Assembly: GCA_947292085.1 (NCBI GenBank)
Contig: CAMYPN010000023.1
Span: forward strand, 1 to 17,112
Direction of reading: 5' to 3'
Source of the DNA: an uncultured Gardnerella sp.
GTDB taxonomy: Bacteria; Actinomycetota; Actinomycetes; Actinomycetales; Bifidobacteriaceae
Length of the DNA: 17,112 nucleotides
Under the pieces are notes generated by a model. It searched no databases, was not told the DNA's origin, and was given only the letters and a program-made list of their open reading frames with translations. Below, in pieces: positions 14,945 to 17,112 of this stretch. Every line of letters starts with the position of its first letter. Positions within the stretch are counted from its first letter, which is position 1. Both the position numbers and the translations under genes were made by a program.

Positions 14945-16342
14945 TTATTTGCGACTAAAAATTGTGGGCAGCATCGTTACACTTCGCGCAACAGCACAAG
15001 AAACAGTCATCGGAATAATCATAATAAGCGGAACATTCACTAATTGCGCTACCAAAAAAAGAGCAAACCATAAAGATTTTCGACTTGCAGTCAGTAAACT
15101 AGCGGCACCAAAAATAGCAGCAATTACTAATATTTTAGGCTGACTTGATAATATGCTACCGATCAGCGGAAATTTCATACTTAAAACGCCCACAATCAAA
15201 CCAAAACTAGCACCCGATGACATACTAGGCTGAAGCACACCACCACTTGCTCCAGCTCGTAGAGTACAACTTGTTAAAAGAATTTTTACAAAAGCAAGCA
15301 GCGTCAAAGTTATAAGCACACTCTTGTCAATCGAAATATTATTTCTCGCAGCATTATAAGCGTACTGTGCTAAAGCGCGACCGTTACCCATAATTGCTGA
15401 ATTCCACGCCGCTATTAATCCTGTTATAAAACCAACTATTGGCAAAAGGTACAAAATTTTGTAATTATGCGCACTATTGGAACGCGCCCAACGAATTAAC
15501 TTATTAAAAAAAGTTCCTACAATGCCACAAATAAAGCCAACAATAATTGCAAGAAACATTACCGGCATATTAATAACATCAATATCATCAAGGCATGGAA
15601 TACAATAGTATGATTCATTTCCAAGAGCCAAAACGCTAGTGAAGGAAGCAATTTCACTCATAAATAATGCAATAACAAAAATACTAAATTTTTGTATAAG
15701 CCAATACCATTTCGAACGTTTCAATGATGATTGTGATTCATGTGCAAAGCGTGGAATTTGAACCAAACCTAATGCCATAATCGCACCTGCAATTGGCGAG
15801 CGATAAACTCCTGCTAAACCAGCTCCAGCGGCACTTGCTACCAAAATGCAAGATTGAAATTCATTAATACGAAACACACGAAGCAATTTCTGAGTAAGCA
15901 TTGCTGCTAATTCGCGAGGAGCAACTTCCCTACCTAAACTTGCCCCAGAAGAAACAATAAGAATTTGCAAGAATACATGGATAATTGTTGTATGCCATGA
16001 CATTATTCGACCACGAACAGCATGAGCTATATCAACAATACGATTCGAAGATTTTCCCCATAACCACATCCATATACTAGCAGCAATAATCATAGCTATT
16101 AGTGGAATAGAGACATAGTGAAATATTGATAATCCAACTGGCGAAGGCTTCGAAGCAGATTCATAAGTTCCAAAAGCTACACTCTGTATAAAATGCAGCA
16201 ATAACGTTAATATTACTGCACAAAAACCAGCGACAACTGCAGAAAGAAAAGCAAGAAAACCTAATCGCAAACATTGCACAGAATAATACAAACACTTACT
16301 AGGTTGTTTACCGCTTACTACTTGCAAATTGTGCTTTTTCAT
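14945..16342 (-). CDS. ClC family chloride channel/transporter-like protein
   Basis: This is a multi-pass membrane protein related to ClC chloride channels and Cl-/H+ antiporters. The length (465 residues) and about ten or more hydrophobic segments fit the family. GASLGREVAPRE (133-144) aligns with the GxEGP motif and keeps the gating Glu (E139). GASGGVLQPSMSSGASFG (364-381) aligns with the GxFxP region. The usual GSGIP anion-binding motif is not seen; WGKSSNRIVDIAHA (95-108) occupies its place, and EGP reads EVAP. Selectivity may therefore differ. The ATG has AAGGAAGG 9 bases upstream. It converges with the Tyr-Gln gene and follows tig on the same strand, separated from it by a terminator. 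Confidence 0.82.
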   Translation of the reverse strand: MKKHNLQVVSGKQPSKCLYYSVQCLRLGFLAFLSAVVAGFCAVILTLLLHFIQSVAFGTYESASKPSPVGLSIFHYVSIPLIAMIIAASIWMWLWGKSSNRIVDIAHAVRGRIMSWHTTIIHVFLQILIVSSGASLGREVAPRELAAMLTQKLLRVFRINEFQSCILVASAAGAGLAGVYRSPIAGAIMALGLVQIPRFAHESQSSLKRSKWYWLIQKFSIFVIALFMSEIASFTSVLALGNESYYCIPCLDDIDVINMPVMFLAIIVGFICGIVGTFFNKLIRWARSNSAHNYKILYLLPIVGFITGLIAAWNSAIMGNGRALAQYAYNAARNNISIDKSVLITLTLLAFVKILLTSCTLRAGASGGVLQPSMSSGASFGLIVGVLSMKFPLIGSILSSQPKILVIAAIFGAASLLTASRKSLWFALFLVAQLVNVPLIMIIPMTVSCAVARSVTMLPTIFSRK

Positions 16343-16398
16343 TAGCAGCAGCCTTCCTTATTGTATTTGCTTTTATATTTCTACTTAAAGCATAACAA

Positions 16399-16438
16399 TA
16401 AAACGCAAGAAACCCAGAGCATAAGCCCTGGGTTTCTT
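16399..16438 (-). terminator. Terminator of tig
   Basis: A perfect 11-bp stem (AAGAAACCCAG 16407-16417, CTGGGTTTCTT 16428-16438) has a 10-base loop and is followed on the minus strand by GCGTTTTA. It lies 33 bases past the tig stop and separates it from the ClC-like gene. Confidence 0.75.
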
Positions 16439-16471
16439 ACAAACAAATATTAGAAAGTATTAAAACTTATC

Positions 16472-17112
16472 TTACTTTGAAAGTTCGTCTGCGACTTCAG
16501 CAGCCTTAGTAGCAGCCTTTACGCTTTCTTCTTCAGAATCATCTTCTTCAGTTAAGAAAGCGCTCAAGTCGATGGTTTCGCCGCCAGCAACAAACTTTAC
16601 TGCACGCATACCAGCGATTAAGCCCTTAGAACGAGCTACTTCCTGAACTGCAGAACCAAGCTGTCCATTGTTCACAATTGCGTTAATAAACTGGCTTGGA
16701 TCCATGCCGTACTGCTGTGCTACAGAAACAAGGAAGTTAGAAACGTCGGAATGAGACACTTCAACATCCAACTGCTCAGCTAAAGCATCGAGAACCATCT
16801 GGTCACGAATTTCCTTTTCAGCAGCTTTTGCAGCCTCTTCCTTCTGCTCGTCAGTGGCCTTTTCTGGATCTGGAGTCATGCCCTTCAAGTGTTCGGCAAC
16901 AGCCTTCTCCATAACGCCCTTTGGTACAGGAATTTCAACTTCTTCCTGAATCTTTGCAATAAAAGCATCGCGAGCAATAGTAGCCTGACGACCTTCATTG
17001 GACTGTTCGCAAATCTTACGAACATCAGCCTTAAGCTCATCCAAAGTATCAAACTCGGAAGCTTCCTGAGCGAAGTCATCATTAAGCTCTGGCAATTCCT
17101 TAGCCTTTACGG
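16472..17112 (-). CDS. tig: Trigger factor, C-terminal part (continues past the right edge)
   Basis: Trigger factor is the ribosome-bound chaperone and peptidyl-prolyl isomerase that meets nascent chains at the exit tunnel. The visible 213 residues begin VKAKELPELNDDFAQEASEFDTLDELKADVR, read here as two pieces: VKAKELPELNDDFA then QEASEFDTLDELKADVR, the typical junction between the PPIase and C-terminal domains. The helical C-terminal domain follows, with MVLDALAEQLDVEVSHSD and QYGMDPSQF. It ends in an acidic, Ala/Glu-rich tail (TEEDDSEEESVKAATKAAE), as is common in Actinobacteria. No start is visible; the frame stays open to position 17112. Its position upstream of the clpP operon is a common arrangement, here interrupted by two other genes. 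Confidence 0.95.
   Translation of the reverse strand, partial: VKAKELPELNDDFAQEASEFDTLDELKADVRKICEQSNEGRQATIARDAFIAKIQEEVEIPVPKGVMEKAVAEHLKGMTPDPEKATDEQKEEAAKAAEKEIRDQMVLDALAEQLDVEVSHSDVSNFLVSVAQQYGMDPSQFINAIVNNGQLGSAVQEVARSKGLIAGMRAVKFVAGGETIDLSAFLTEEDDSEEESVKAATKAAEVADELSK

Noticed and set aside
16885..17082. Alternative minus-strand frame inside tig
   Set aside because: It is a shifted frame of the trigger factor coding region, which is clearly the real one.

Overview
The window looks like chromosomal DNA of an AT-rich member of the Bifidobacteriaceae, most likely Gardnerella. The evidence is gene content and order: an actinobacterial clpP1-clpP2 pair with tig nearby, the rsmE-HIT-phoH-ybeY-CNNM-era cluster, and an actinobacterial-type LOG protein. 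Codon use is AT-rich and GTG starts are frequent. The species is an inference, since there is no rRNA or marker gene to fix it. Nothing points to a plasmid, phage, insertion sequence or CRISPR array.

Layout, left to right. Positions 1-339 hold no secure gene. A long-chain acyl-CoA ligase (340-2376, +) ends in a clear intrinsic terminator. A 347-bp gap follows, with three tandem copies of a 52-bp palindromic repeat. Next is a minus-strand housekeeping operon read from right to left: rsmE, HIT hydrolase, phoH, ybeY, CNNM/CorC membrane protein and era (8527 down to 2724). Its genes serve rRNA modification, ribosome maturation and RNA metabolism. A divergent gene (8626-9828, +) encodes a succinate dehydrogenase/fumarate reductase iron-sulfur subunit with two large hydrophilic insertions and no flavoprotein gene beside it. 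It converges, 10 bp apart, on a LOG-family gene that follows nhaA (both minus).

A tRNA-Arg(ACG) gene with its own terminator separates nhaA from the clpP1-clpP2 operon (minus). Divergent from clpP1 is a gene (13851-14834, +) for a single-pass membrane protein with about 25 Tyr-Gln repeats. Then come a ClC-like channel/transporter (minus) and the C-terminal part of trigger factor (minus), which runs off the right edge. Trigger factor and ClpP link nascent-chain folding with proteolysis; the two unusual genes sit between them.

In five genes (rsmE, the iron-sulfur gene, the LOG gene, clpP2 and the Tyr-Gln gene) the longest open frame is not the best start. Ribosome-binding sites or promoter positions favour shorter starts, which are used here. 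The most interesting material is: (1) the Tyr/Gln/Asn repeat membrane protein; (2) the enlarged, isolated SdhB-like protein with a nucleotide repeat in one insertion; (3) the three-unit palindrome array, whose hairpins are followed by T runs on the era side; (4) a 13-bp tandem repeat in the leader of the CNNM gene; (5) a ClC homologue lacking canonical motifs. No previously undescribed multi-gene system was recognised.
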